NCBI GenBank assembly: GCA_947561585.1
Contig: CANNZV010000508.1
Span: forward strand, 186,001 to 250,000
DNA: 64,000 nucleotides
DNA from: Caprella mutica
Lineage: Eukaryota; Arthropoda; Malacostraca; Amphipoda; Caprellidae
Direction of reading: 5' to 3'
Below, piece after piece: positions 48,082 through 59,863 of the stretch. The notes under the pieces were generated by a model, which made no database searches, was not told the DNA's origin, and was given only the letters and a program-made list of their open reading frames with translations. A program made the translations under genes and the position numbers. Position 1 is the stretch's first letter; the number at the start of each line of letters is the position of its first letter.

Positions 48082-49080
48082 GATATTTTATTGTTTCTTC
48101 TTCAACGATCGAAAATGTGAAACCGTCCGATAATTCGGAACTTGACATATACAATTGTACATGTACTTACAGCAAATATCTGTAATAGGGGAGAACCGGG
48201 AGCATTCGGATTTAGGGATGGTTCGGACAACTCGTTTAAACATGTTCGTAATTGTTGGAACTCCCGCTTATTGCAACTGAATGTGTGCGACGTGTTACCC
48301 GTCAGCTATTTGAAAAATCCCGCACGGAGATGCAGTGTGTCGCCCCCGAGGTGTAATTTAATGTTTTCTTCAATATGGATGTAATTTTTCGTGATACAAT
48401 TGAATCGTGTGTGGACTATATGAATACGAAACAGATTATAAATATAAAAGGTATGAATTATATCAATATTTTTTGTTATGATTTATGTGTTAAAAAAATA
48501 TAGGAGTGAAATAAAAAAATGGTGATGTGTTCAATTTTGAAGTGTCATTTGGGATGAATCGGACACTTCTGTTGAAGTTGGTTCGGACAGTGTCCGAATT
48601 TTTCCTCTGTGTCCAATTCAGTCTACCATTGCGATTTATTGAAGTTATTCTTATTAAAAAGGACATTCAAAACTTAAAGTTAATTATTTTAATTGAAATA
48701 GCATTCGTTTATACAGGGTGGCGCAAAAAAAGGAAACCCATTTTCAAACTAGTTTAATTTACAAACTATCAAACTTATAAACTTTCTAAAAGCACAATTT
48801 TATTCGTTTACTTTTTCTGCATCTATCTTGATAATCTATTAAGAGTTACGACAAAAGTTTAACATCCTGCAGCGAATAAAAAAGAAGTAAATAAAATGGG
48901 GTTGCGCGAGGACGAAATTCATTTTATATGGATGTAATAACAATAAATTCTACTACTTTTGTAACAAATAAGAGAAAATAAAAAATTAATTACCATTTGA
49001 AAGTTGGTTTTGAGATAAAATTGATACCTTTATAAAATCATTTCGCCGTTAATTTGTATCTCCTATTCGAAACCCTCAAA

Positions 49081-50525
49081 ATGCAGCTTTCAAAAGAACA
49101 AAGAGTTTTTGTTGTGACAATTTTTTAAACACTGGAAGCTTTACACAGGTTCGACCTCATTTTAAGTAACGCTTTCTGGAAAGATTTCCACCAACTAAAA
49201 AACCCTATTGAAAAATGCTATAAGTTAAAAAAAAAAACTGAAGAAACCACTTTAAATTCGAACAAAAAGCGATCATGTCGCAGGAGCAAACAATGAATAC
49301 ATGAAAGAAATGATATTTTTCATGAACATCTTATTGAGAATACAAAAATATAAATCAGATGGTAAGGATTAGATATCATTTAAGACACATTTCACCGAAT
49401 TGTTAAACACGATGTAAAGCATCATCCTTTCAAGAAGCATGTAAAGGCCTTGTTACACGGTGCGAGTTACTGCCATGACAGTGGACAGTAGCTGTCCCAC
49501 TGTACTCGCATGCCAGTAGCTCGACTCGCCTCACCCGGTCACACAAGTGCGAGTTGCTGGCTTGTAAATAGACAGTTACTGAACCTACACTCGCATTGTG
49601 TATTATATTATCTATTTAATAAATAAATAACTTTTTTATTAATTTAATTAACATTTTTATTAAATTAATTAACAATTTGATAATTTAAATAATAATTTAT
49701 TAATTAAATTAATAATCAATATATTTATTAATTAATACTAATTATTTTTATTAATTTATAATTAATATTTTTATTAATTAATAATTTATATTTATGTTAA
49801 TTAAATTCAAAAATTATTAATTTAATTAACATTTTATTAATTTAATTAACATTTTATTAATTAATTCAACCTTTAATTAATTGGATAAATATTATAGGAT
49901 ATATAATTTTGTCTATTCATAATATTTAATATAGCAATTTCAAACTTATATAAGATATACATGCTTTATTAACCATCAAATAAAACCCCAAACAATATGA
50001 AGCCGATTCAAACGAAAATATGACAAATCGGCTACCTAATTGAATACAAAATTATTCAGGTTTAGAATAGAAAAAACCTATATGTGTATTGCATGACATA
50101 CGAGTTACTGTTATATTGCAATACCATGCAAGTTGACATCCGAGTTACGCAGGCGAGTGGCTGACTCGCCCATGAGTGGCGAGTAAAAACAAATATTTCT
50201 GTAGTAACTCGCATGCGAGTTACTAACCTCCTGCACATAACAGTTACTCGACTGATGCGGTCACACTGTGCGAGTAGCTGCACTACAGTAACTCGCTAGG
50301 CCAACTCGCACGTTCACTCACACCGTGTAACAGGGCCTTAAGGCTCGAACTCTTAGAACTGATTTACAGCACCGTCTAAATTTTGCAAAATTGTTTCTGC
50401 AAAGAAATGCACATTTTATTGAAGATATCGTGATTTGTGATGAAGATGTATTTCCGTGAATGAAAGAGTCAATAAAAAACGTTAATTGAATGAAAAATAG
50501 TAGGATTTCCATTTGATTTATTTTC
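49081..50525 (+). pseudogene. mariner-like transposase, N-terminal part, split by a MITE
   Basis: Begins MQLSKEQRVFVV, the usual start of this mariner subgroup. Reading continues through a degraded HTH region to HRIVKHDVKHHPFKKHV, is interrupted by the MITE at 49,445-50,338, and resumes with degraded residues up to a first catalytic Asp box (IVICDEDVF). Nothing of the second and third catalytic boxes remains. Several stops and shifts are present. Confidence 0.8.
49445..50338. mobile_element. PIF/Harbinger-like MITE
   Basis: Ends aggccttgttacacgg and inverted aggccctgttacacgg; flanks TAA at 49,442-49,444 and TAA at 50,339-50,341. GGCC..GTT ends with a 3-bp TAA/TTA target are the PIF/Harbinger pattern. 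Both ends carry several copies of actcgca/gcgagttact in both orientations, likely transposase-binding sites. The centre (49,620-49,870) is almost pure taatt/attaa palindromic AT. Confidence 0.85.
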
Positions 50526-51122
50526 ATATGTAAATTTCTACATATGGAAATAAATTATTCCTATTATGAACTCTTTTGAGTTTTTCGTCCTCGCGCAAGC
50601 CCTTTTTATTTAACTTTTTTTAATTTGATGCAGGATGTTTCTAGCTTTGGTAGTTTGTAAAATATACTAGTTTGAAAATGGGTTTCCTTTTTTTTTTCGC
50701 CACCCTGTATAATTAGTTTCAACTTTCGATATTAGTGGCTTTAGTTTACAAATTGACGATCGTAATCATGCCTTTTCATTATAAAAGGAAAACTGATAGA
50801 GGTCGTAATGAAAAAGGTATTCGAAAAGCATTTGATTAATTCCAAAAAGGATTTTCTGTCAGAAAAGCTGCTGAAATTGGAGGTGTAGTAAAATCTACAC
50901 TTATGAACTATAACATTCGATGAAATATTTGGTGACCGGAGAATTCACCGTGAGAAATTTCACCGTCGGAATTTTCGCCGCTGGAATTTTCGCCGTTTGA
51001 AAATTCGCCGTTAGAAAAATTCGCAGTTAGGAATATTTGCCGCGAGGAATATTTAAATAGTTCTTAAATAATAATGTAACTAAATATATATATTTCTCTA
51101 ATTGTTAATAACTATATATATA

Positions 51123-52107
51123 CCGGGTGTCCAATAAAAAACTGGTCAAAAGTAAATGCTTATAACTCAAAAAGTAATTGGTGTAGAAAGATAAAACAAA
51201 GATCACATGAAAGACTATATTCTCAAGTTTTATTCAGTTTACAACAATAATTGCTTAAAATCGTCTTTTCTGGGCTTAATATAGAGAATAATCCTATATT
51301 TCAAAATTAGTAATTACTTCAACTACTATATTTTTGTTACTTCACGTATCTCTTGCTTCAAGTCTTCAATCATGTTTGAATTCAATTTAAATACCTTCTC
51401 TTCAACTTATATCAGAAATAAAATCCAAAGGTGAAAGGTCAAGAGACCTATAGTTGGCCAGAGAAAACGGTTCGGTGCGAAATAATCTTGTCTTCGAAGT
51501 GATTTTTCAACCAGTCTACTGCAGACAAGAATGTGTATGCAGTTGCAGTGTCATAATGGAACCAAAAGTCAAGATAGTTGTCGTCAGTCATTACAGTATT
51601 TAACATTTCAATGTATTCGTCGGTGTTTACAGAACAAACATTTTCAGTCTCTACATATTTAAAAAAATTGACTACTGCCTATGCGAACTCAAGCCGCATC
51701 GAACTGTCACATTCTGTGAGTACAATAGTTTCTCAAACACTTCATTTCTTGTCCATTTATTGAACAAATTCTTAACCATTTCAATTATTTGATTGTTATA
51801 TTGAATGGTATATTTTCTCTTATATTTAGTTGGAGAACTGACTAAATAATGTTTAGAAATGAAAACACGCTATTCAATAGTTAGTTGCATAATGATTCGT
51901 GAGGGTTGAGTAAAATGTGATGACGAAATCTCTATTAAGCTTAATTTAGATATCATTGTCCTTAATTTGATAATTGTTCAATATCTCTGATATCAAATAA
52001 AACTTGAGAATATATTCTTCTATGTGATATTTGTTTCATTTTTCTACACCAATTACTTTTTGAGTTATAATCATTTACTTTTGACCAGTTTTTTATTGTT
52101 CACCCGG
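51123..52107 (-). mobile_element. short mariner-like element
   Basis: Ends ccgggtgtccaataaaaaac and inverted ccgggtgaacaataaaaaac, flanked by TA. The inverted repeats extend about 115 bp (to acttgagaatata). A transposase fragment lies inside on the minus strand. It sits inside the foldback element at 50,931-53,011. Confidence 0.9.
51340..51580 (-). pseudogene. mariner-like transposase DDE fragment
   Basis: On the minus strand, residues HYDTATAYTFLSAVDWLKNH are followed by FEDKIISHRTVFS and NYRSLDLSPLDF. The last is the RSPDLTPLDF box with the third catalytic Asp. The preceding QDGAPxH box is degraded (HYDTATAY). Only this central piece is left in a ~1-kb deletion derivative. Confidence 0.78.
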
Positions 52108-53174
52108 TATAAATAATAATATATGACTAAACATATTATATTCCTATTTATTCCTCATATTACGTTAGAATCGCAGCAACTAGGATTTTTATTGGATTCT
52201 AAAACAGAAATGAATGGAATTTTGGTTTAGAGAGATCGCATACACTCACAAGAGATTTTAAATGTAGCTTTATAAACAGTGTACTACCTTGAAATATTTG
52301 TGCCATGCATAATAATTCAGATTTCAAAAGGTAAGCCGTACAATGTAATTCCGAATAAATCAATAATTAGGTAGGTATGTAACAATCAATAACTCAGAAA
52401 AGTACAATAATTAAAGAAGCTTTGTGTTAAATTCACAATATTATACATACAGGAACACCTAACACTTTAAGAGGAAGAGACGCAAACCGACTAGGAATAG
52501 TCAAAACACAGCTGACTACCACTAGTGATCTTTTTCATCTTTACTGTACATATTTTTTAACAAAGAAATTAGCTTCGACTATTTAGTCAACCAATCAAAA
52601 CACTACAAATGTTATACAACGACCTCTCGTAACACAAAATTATACGATTACTGATTAAAATATACATTGCATATATGAACAGTTAACATAAATTTTAGGA
52701 ATCTTAGTTTTTTACAATATTACATAATCAGACACAATTAATTTTTACAATTAAAAATTATTATAAAAAAAAAATCCTAAATTATCTAAAATTTTAGGTC
52801 GTACAGTTATTAAACAAATTGGTCTACTTTATAATTATCAATATTTTTATCAAATACATAGGTACTTGAATAGTTATGTCTTCTATAATTTTTTCTTCAA
52901 GGCGAATATTCCTCACGGCGAATTTTCCTAACGGCGAATTTTCCAACGGCAAAAATTCCGACGGCGAAAATTCCGACGTCGAATTTCCCCACGGCGAAAA
53001 TTCCTAGAACCGAAATATTTAAGATGTATATAATTTACTAACTTTTGGCATAATTCCAAGAAAAGGGAAACAGTTTTACCCAAAGTAAAAGGAAATAGTT
53101 ATACTATTCGTTTTTAATATTTAGCCATTGAATAAACAGATAATTTGACAGTGATTATTCATTAGATATCTATA

Positions 53175-53790
53175 TAGCAAAACCTCGTAGTAGACCAGAG
53201 TTACGTTCCAAGTTTGTTTGGTCTAGTAAGAAACTCACTTTAGGAGCTTCTTACTAGACCAACATCGTTTTCTCTAAAAGTAAAGCGGTGACTTTAACAT
53301 TTCGATAGCTCTATTTGTTTATGATAACTTTGATGCCAAATTAATGGTGACTAACATACCAATTTTGAGAGGAAACACATTTAGAAACAGTATGATTTTT
53401 TTGCTTCAATTAAAATGAATATAATATTTTTTTCAATTAAAATGTCATTTTATGAAATTACAATAGTCCTCACTGTATCTAGCTTTCTATTACTTTTCAC
53501 ATCAATTTTTTTAGCACATACTTTACTATCAAATCTGAAACCAATTCTGCCTTAATGTTTTATCCTAAGAACAGCATAAATAAATATAATACATTATTCA
53601 AATTAGAGATCTATCTTTAAAACAGTATTTTACATATTACTCCTTGTAATATTTACACTAGAATAACTGTCAGGTGACAAAAATTGTGTTTTGTCTAGTA
53701 CGAGGTTTTTTCCAGTACAGTTTGAAAAATTTCTTGGTCTAATAGGAGGTTTGTCTACTAGGAGGCTGGTCTACTACGAGGTTTTGCTGT
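53175..53790. mobile_element. 616-bp MITE with pogo/Tigger-type ends
   Basis: Ends tagcaaaacctcgtagtaga and inverted cagcaaaacctcgtagtaga, flanked by TA. Interior motifs such as ttggtctagta and ggtctactaggagg repeat the terminal theme. No coding sequence. A partial relative (cagttacgttcct.. cattaggagttttatactag) lies just beyond the host element at about 54,215-54,275. Confidence 0.88.
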
Positions 53791-54299
53791 AATTTGTTTG
53801 AGAAAATGTTCAATCCTTACAATTATGATAAAATTTCAAATACAATGAATTATTACTGTGAATAACAAGTCATTATGGTTTACTTCAATTAAATTAGTAG
53901 ATCCGAATTCAATCCTATCATTTAATTACTTAAATTTCCATTGTTTTATCCATTTTTATGGTGTCCGAATCATCCTCACAGCTTGTCCGATGTCTCCCTC
54001 TAGGAAGGAGCATTCGGACACTTGAATATCTCTTACATTTTGTCTTATAACTTCCGAATGAAGGTTTAATTTGTAAAACAGTATAAAAACAAATTGAAAT
54101 AAGATGTTTTATCTACATACAGAAATGTTTAAATAGTAAAATTCGAATTAGTTTATGAATTATTCAGTTTTTAACAAAAACTGTCCGAATGCTCCCGGTT
54201 CTCCCCTATACCACAGTTACGTTCCTGACGGGCTTTGTTTCGCATTAGGAGTTTTATACTAGAGTCTACAAGACTAGGGGTGGGCAAAGGCAGCATTCA

Positions 54300-55795
54300 G
54301 TGCTCTTTTGGCACTGAGAGCAGCATTCGTCCCCAGGAGGGAAAAGGTGCTTTGTTTTCTTCCAAAGAAAATTTAGAATATTTAGCCATGACTGCTTTAT
54401 AAATTACTAGGATAATATAAAAGAGGATGGTGAGCTAATTGAAGAACAGTATAATTATATGAAGTACAGCCAACCCTCTATAAATGGAATAAAATATTAT
54501 TGTCTTAGCGTCCTAGATACTCGTTATTTAATTGCGTTTATTATGTTACGCATTATGTTTTAAAGTTCTATAGATCTGTGCACTTATTACAACAAATTAT
54601 TGTTCTAAGTTATGATTACATGATCCTCTTCTCTTCATTTCATATCCTAGTAAAAACTACCAACTGAACTTATCTCTATCCCTCAAAGTTCCTCACCTCA
54701 AATCATTAGGTATAGCTAATAGCAAGTAATTTACACTACATACAGTTGCATGTGTGACACTAGAGTTGCCTCGCACTTAATTCTCGTCTAAACAGATTGC
54801 TTGCCGTATACAGAAATACTTGCAAAATGTATCACGTCTAAAATACCCTCTAGTGTCTTGCGGGAGTACTGTGGGGGTAGACACCCTGCACAGTGCACAT
54901 ATACTCAGTGAATTATAGAACACTATTCACATTCATGATAATTAGAGTATGACCTTTTGCGTATATATCGAAAGAAAAAAGTCATGAAATCAGTTAATTC
55001 AAATCATGCACAAATATTTAATCTCTATTATAAAGTCTTATCGAGCTAAATCTCCACAGTCAGTCTTTTAAGGGTTAAGACCCTATTTCTCATAGATCAG
55101 TAAGAGAAAAGAATAATAGAAACAAACCTGTAAAGTTCATTTTTGGAAATTTTAATTAGTAAAATGTGAAAAAATGATTACAGATTCACTTTTCTTTGAC
55201 TGTACATAGTTTAATGATATACAGGCGGAAATATAGGATTATTTCGATTTATCAAATTAGGAGTTCAAAAGATAGGAATATAAATTTAATGCAGAGAACC
55301 AGTGGCGTGTATATTCTGTTCAGCTGTGAAGTATTGACTGTGGAATTAGGTTGTCTAAATAGTGCTCTTTGGTGACGCTTTTTTGTATTTGGAGAAATGC
55401 ATATATAAACAACATAGGAAATAATGAAGATTAGGATAGGATTTATTAAATGTGCAAATATATATATATAGAACTATTTATATTGTCTGTGAAGAAAAGG
55501 ATTTAAAGTTTCAGTAATTAATAATTTACTTTTAGCCGGTAATTGGTAATTCAACCCTGTCAAGTATAAAATTGCGTAATTAATATTTAGGTGTAAAATA
55601 TATAGATTGAGGATTTATTGAATAGGAAGTAAGAATGTATAAGTACTTATGTACTATTAATAAGAAGGAAAACTATTTAGAAAATAGGATACGCTTATAT
55701 AACCCTTCGAGTGGAATGCTGTCCTTGCATTATACATTTACATTTTTAATAAAATATATGTGTTTTTTTTATACTAAGTAATCAAATAGCTATAT
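54300..55795. other. non-coding stretch, nothing recognised
   Basis: AT-rich with stops in all frames. A short GC-richer patch at 54,765-54,905 has no recognisable coding or terminal structure. Confidence 0.45.
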
Positions 55796-55799
55796 AGTT

Positions 55800-55985
55800 G
55801 TACCGTTCGAACAATCCTCAATTTTCTGTTCGCTCAATTTTCCATTCAATTAATTTTCCATTCGATAAATTTTCCATTCGTTCATTTCCTTTAAAATTTT
55901 AAATAAATTGCTTTCGATCAATTATTTCCGATAAATTCTCCGGATCGTAGAATTAGCAAAATGGAATTATTTCGCGAAGTGAAAC
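55800..55985 (+). repeat. TTTTCCATTCGATAAA-unit array
   Basis: About ten imperfect units of 15-17 bp with an attttccattcg core, then atttcc/aattctccgga variants. Further right (56,150-56,290) the looser repeat accgaaatgga / accaaaatgga continues. The design matches the array ends of the foldback family, but I could not find both ends or a target duplication. Confidence 0.7.
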
Positions 55986-56299
55986 TGAAATGGAAAAAAA
56001 AATCGTGATATGGAATTTTAATATTTAGGTAGCTATTGAATTTATTGGGATCAACGAATGAAATTGTACCTAAACAGATAGAAACACAGAGTAACTAAAT
56101 ATCTAAATTGAGTTTATAATTATCGGGATGTGATACATAGAGTTACATACTAAATACCGAAAGGGAGATTATAAATACCGAAATGGAATAGAAAGAATGA
56201 TTATATACCAAAATGGAAAAATATAGAGTAACTAAATATTGAAGTAGAATTTATATCAATACCAAAAATGAGTTTGTAAATACCAAAATAGAATATGAT

Positions 56300-58630
56300 A
56301 GAGTGTCTAGAATTATATACTATAATATTGAGTTTATAAATAATGAAATTATAAATATATATTTGTTTACATTAATCACTATTAATTAATATTAATAACC
56401 TGCTTAGTATAGAATTTGCCGGATGCAATAAACTAATGTATCTTGATAATGAAGCACCTGTTGATTACAGAGTAAAATAATTATACCATGTAATCAAAAT
56501 CAATTCTGAATTGACCTCTAAAAGATAAAAAACTGATAAGTTTATAGTACAATATAGACCAATTAAATAAACTATGAAGTATAGAACAAAAGTCAATTAG
56601 AATAATTTGTTGGGTTTCATCGTTGGGCGATCGTAGTTTCACATCATCGTAAGAAACATCGAAAGTTGTGGAAAAAAATTAAGACAGAAACTGAGAGCTT
56701 GTGAAGATTGAAAATTTAAAAACTTGGGATATAACTGTCATATACAGCTCTGAAATACCATAGATGAAAAATTTATAATTTTTTTTCTCTTCTAAATTTA
56801 TCATCACTAACATTTCAATTATACATGTACATATAATTGTATATTCGTTAATAACTCTTGAATAGTATTTGTGATGGCTTAAAAGTTTAGTTTTGTAATT
56901 TTATCGCATTATTCTTAGTAGAGTAATGTCCATTCATATTACAGGTAGCTACAGTCCAGTATGCTACTTTTACAGGAAGTTGTGTGCCCCTCGCTCTAAC
57001 TAACACCAACTTAGGGATCTAAGGTTTAATTGTTACTTTTTTGATCTGGATTTTTTAGGACTTTAGGGGGTAGACTGGTGGATAAATTATTAGCTGTGTT
57101 ATTTAAGTACTTGCTGCTGTTTCTAAGATGTGAACTAATGTTATCTAATACGATATCTCCTCTTTTACCCGGATAACCATACATTGTGGTGATTTCGTTA
57201 AATAGGTATAACATTAGGTTTAATGTATGAAATTTGATTCTTGAATTTGAAGTATACTGTACTTTTATTTGAGTATAATGAAATTGTGTTCAATATGGTT
57301 ATGGATTTTTTAATTGGAATTTCAGAATAGTCTGTAAAATCTTTTCACGCATATTACCTCCGTAGATATATATCTTAAAATATCTCATAATTACAATAAC
57401 TAAATATACAATGTTAAGACACTTTTTAACCTTATTGCTCTCAAAATTCATTATCAACATACCAAACAGCACTAATAAAACATCTATGATTCTATATAGA
57501 AAACTAATAAATATTACAAAAGATCATAGGCCATTCAATATCACTTGAATAATCAATATATAAAGAGTAGCGTAGTAAAAAGGGTACCCATTACCATAAT
57601 GTACCACTAGGCACATCCAAGTACAAAATTTTAAGTTGTGAAAATAATGACTGTGAATAAAGTACACTTATCTATTTATGAGTACAAAAGTTTCATTCAT
57701 ATTTTAGGGTAGAGTGAATCCAAATTTAACACAAAAGATAATTATTACTATTTCTGTAAAATGGAATAATCATAATAATAATTTCAATCTGTCTCTTCGA
57801 TAATAATTGTAACTGTTAATATTTGTACCACTAAATGATCCTTTGTTACTACCTACCACAGTATATAGAATACCTACGTAGTAGGGACACATCAACGGGT
57901 ACAAATTAGCCAAAAAATTGATGTAGTCGAGTGACGTCACAGCTTTTTCTGTGAGCTCCTAATTCACGGAATTAAAAAAACGAAAGATTGAACAGCAGCA
58001 CACAAATTATCTGTTATACTACTAATAAAGGTGAAATTGAATCTTGATGGAATCAATATGAAGTGAAGTAAGCAAGCGCTTACTTCTAATGGACTAATTT
58101 CTCTGTGTTGTACGCTTTTTCATTAAAATTATTTCATCGACTGAAAGGTTATACCTACCACTAATATATTAATGGAAAATATTGTTTGCTGTGATAAAAA
58201 GATGAATTGCTTAGTAGATAATTTTTATTAGTTAACTAGCTACTCATCATATGAATAATTCATTATTTAGTTAAATGGATTCATTATTGATTGAGAAAAT
58301 TAAAATTTGCCTCTCTATTAGGCGCAGTGATACGTTCACTCCTTTTTTTCGTTTCCGCATAAAAATAGTAAAAACTTACGAATTCCAATTTGTGTCAAGT
58401 AGAAAAAAAACTATTTAGAACAAGTACAAGTAACTAAATTTGAAGAAATGAAATAATAATTGTTTATTTTATTTTGTTGCTGTAATTAAATTAGTATAAT
58501 GGAAAAAAAGAGCTTATTATGGGGGTAATGGCTTTTTAAGGATAATAATCAGGTTTATATTTTTATAAATTATTATTTGATTTGTTGATCATGAAAATAT
58601 AAACTCATCGGGTCCGTTTCAGTGAGAATA
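56300..58630. other. non-coding stretch with one doubtful frame
   Basis: Mostly AT-rich and stop-rich. A 62-codon minus-strand frame at 57,026-57,214 (TMYGYPGKRGDIVLDNISSH near its start, ending KVLKNPDQKSNN) has ordinary composition but no splice context or family I recognise. A CRE-like gtgacgtcac lies near 57,932. Confidence 0.4.
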
Positions 58631-58637
58631 AAGATTT

Positions 58638-58895
58638 AATTTCATGCTTCCATTGCTTTAATCTAATTCGTGCATTATCATTTTGTTTCTAGTTGTAAAG
58701 TATTTAACCATGAAGCGACCAAAGGACTCAAGGTTCACATCTCAGTGTGAAATATAGATTTATAAATTAATAAATCAATATTTCACACAGAGATGGGAAC
58801 CTCGAGTCCTTTGGTCGCTTCATGGTTAAATACTTTACAACTAGAAACAGAATGATAATGCACGAATTAGATTAAAGCAATGGAAGCATGAAATT
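58638..58895. repeat. 118-bp-arm hairpin
   Basis: Arms 58,638-58,755 and 58,778-58,895 are inverted copies with about four mismatches and a 22-nt loop (agatttataaattaataaat + ca). A transcript of either strand would fold into one long duplex. No target duplication is evident. The arms contain aaccatgaagcgaccaaagg, with no continuing open frame. Confidence 0.95.
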
Positions 58896-59249
58896 AAAAA
58901 AAAAAAAAGAGTAACAGAACTCGAAAGAAAAAAGGTGCAAATAGAACGATATGAATACAACAACTGTACAAAATTTTCATGTAAATTTTAATTGTATCTT
59001 CCTTTACTTATTTTTTTATTTCAGTAGGGGTATAACGTCTGCTTCGGAACCATTGGCCATATCGCTGACGTCAAAAGGAAATAAATACAAGGGACTGGAA
59101 GAACAGTCAGAAAGGAAAGTGGCTCCATGAACAAAGTCTCCTACCAGCGTCATTGACAATGCTCATGGATGCAGAAAAGCTACTCCGTGAATGCAGTCAC
59201 TTACCAAGGAATGTGACGAAAAGGGACACAAGCACCGGTGGCTGCACTC

Positions 59250-59400
59250 ACGGATGGAAGAGGAAAATGAAGAGGTGATAGGAAATGAAGCCTACGAGCC
59301 TACCCAACACAAAATATAATACCTCGTAGTTGAAGAGCATAACTCTAGCGCTATCCTCTAAAACTGGAAGTAGCGTAAAAAAAATGGTAAACATGAAAAA
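59250..59400 (+). repeat. dispersed repeat, copy 2
   Basis: Partner of 33,740-33,880: ggatggaagaggaaaatgaa, then gataggaaatgaagcc and gagcctacc. The copy here extends further to the left (59,100-59,250) into sequence with no match in the other copy. Confidence 0.65.
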
Positions 59401-59863
59401 AGACAATCCATAATCCAAATTACAACAGTTCGGGACACAAGGGACGCCACTCCTCTTCTCTTCACCATAGACAGTTTCAGGATAGAGCCCCTGGGGATTC
59501 CTTTACTTAAAATAATATTATCTATCTAAGTGAAATAACAGACTTTCCGATAATTTAAAAAAAAAAAATTTAGTCGAAAGTAACAGCAGATTCCTATCAT
59601 TACATCATTGTTATTAAGAAAATAATATTATGTTAAATTAGTTAGAACAAAATAGATATTTCCATGTCACAATCCTGCAATTCTGATTTTATACATTTCT
59701 AACATCTTTTTAGATAGGACTTATCATTTTCAACACAAAATTCTATAGCTACTATAATTTCAATGATATGGAGTATAGGAATTAAGTTACATTTTTACTT
59801 AATTGATTCAAAAGGAAGAAAATCAGTTATTTCAATCCAAAAAGCAAGATACATAGATAGAAA
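59401..59863. other. 3' flank of the P-type gene
   Basis: Stretch beyond the last possible codon of the minus-strand P-type transposase. I looked for an inverted terminal repeat of a P element here and could not identify one; the partner end would lie outside the window. Confidence 0.4.

Larger units (their letters stand above)
48714..50707 (+). mobile_element. mariner-like element with a Harbinger-type MITE inside
   Basis: Ends cagggtggcgcaaaaaaagg and its inverted copy, flanked by TA. The inverted similarity covers about 130-200 bp on each side, with tgaaaatgggtttcc, acatcctgca and gcgaggacgaaa-like blocks. About 1.1 kb remains after the inner MITE is removed, so it is a deletion derivative. 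Confidence 0.9.
50931..53011. mobile_element. foldback element with TTCGCCG-array ends
   Basis: Starts ggtgaccggagaattcaccg; the right end inverted starts ggttctaggaattttcgccg. Both ends are arrays of about eight 15-bp units (ggaattttcgccgtc) at 50,940-51,050 and 52,900-53,010. Flanks are gaaatattt at 50,922-50,930 and gaaatattt at 53,012-53,020, a perfect 9-bp target duplication. About 1.1 kb remains when the inner mariner is removed. No coding sequence of its own. Same design and same target length as the elements at 42-44.6 kb, with a different unit sequence. Confidence 0.92.
50768..53110 (+). pseudogene. pogo-like transposase N-terminus, broken
   Basis: From an ATG at 50,768 the frame reads MPFHYKRKTDRGRNEKGIRK, then a stop, then FSVRKAAEIGGVVKSTLMNY, the psq-type HTH typical of pogo/Tigger transposases. 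A foldback element interrupts it at 50,931, and a short decayed continuation follows 53,012. The DDE domain is gone. Confidence 0.8.
48188..54206 (+). mobile_element. pogo-like transposon carrying five nested insertions
   Basis: Terminal inverted repeats ggggagaaccgggagcattc on the left and the same inverted on the right, each flanked by TA. Subterminal copies of ttcggaca/tgtccgaa occur at both ends (48,230; 48,560-48,600; 53,965-54,020). A pogo-type transposase N-terminus lies at 50,768. Removing the nested mariner, foldback and MITE insertions leaves about 1.3 kb. Confidence 0.88.
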
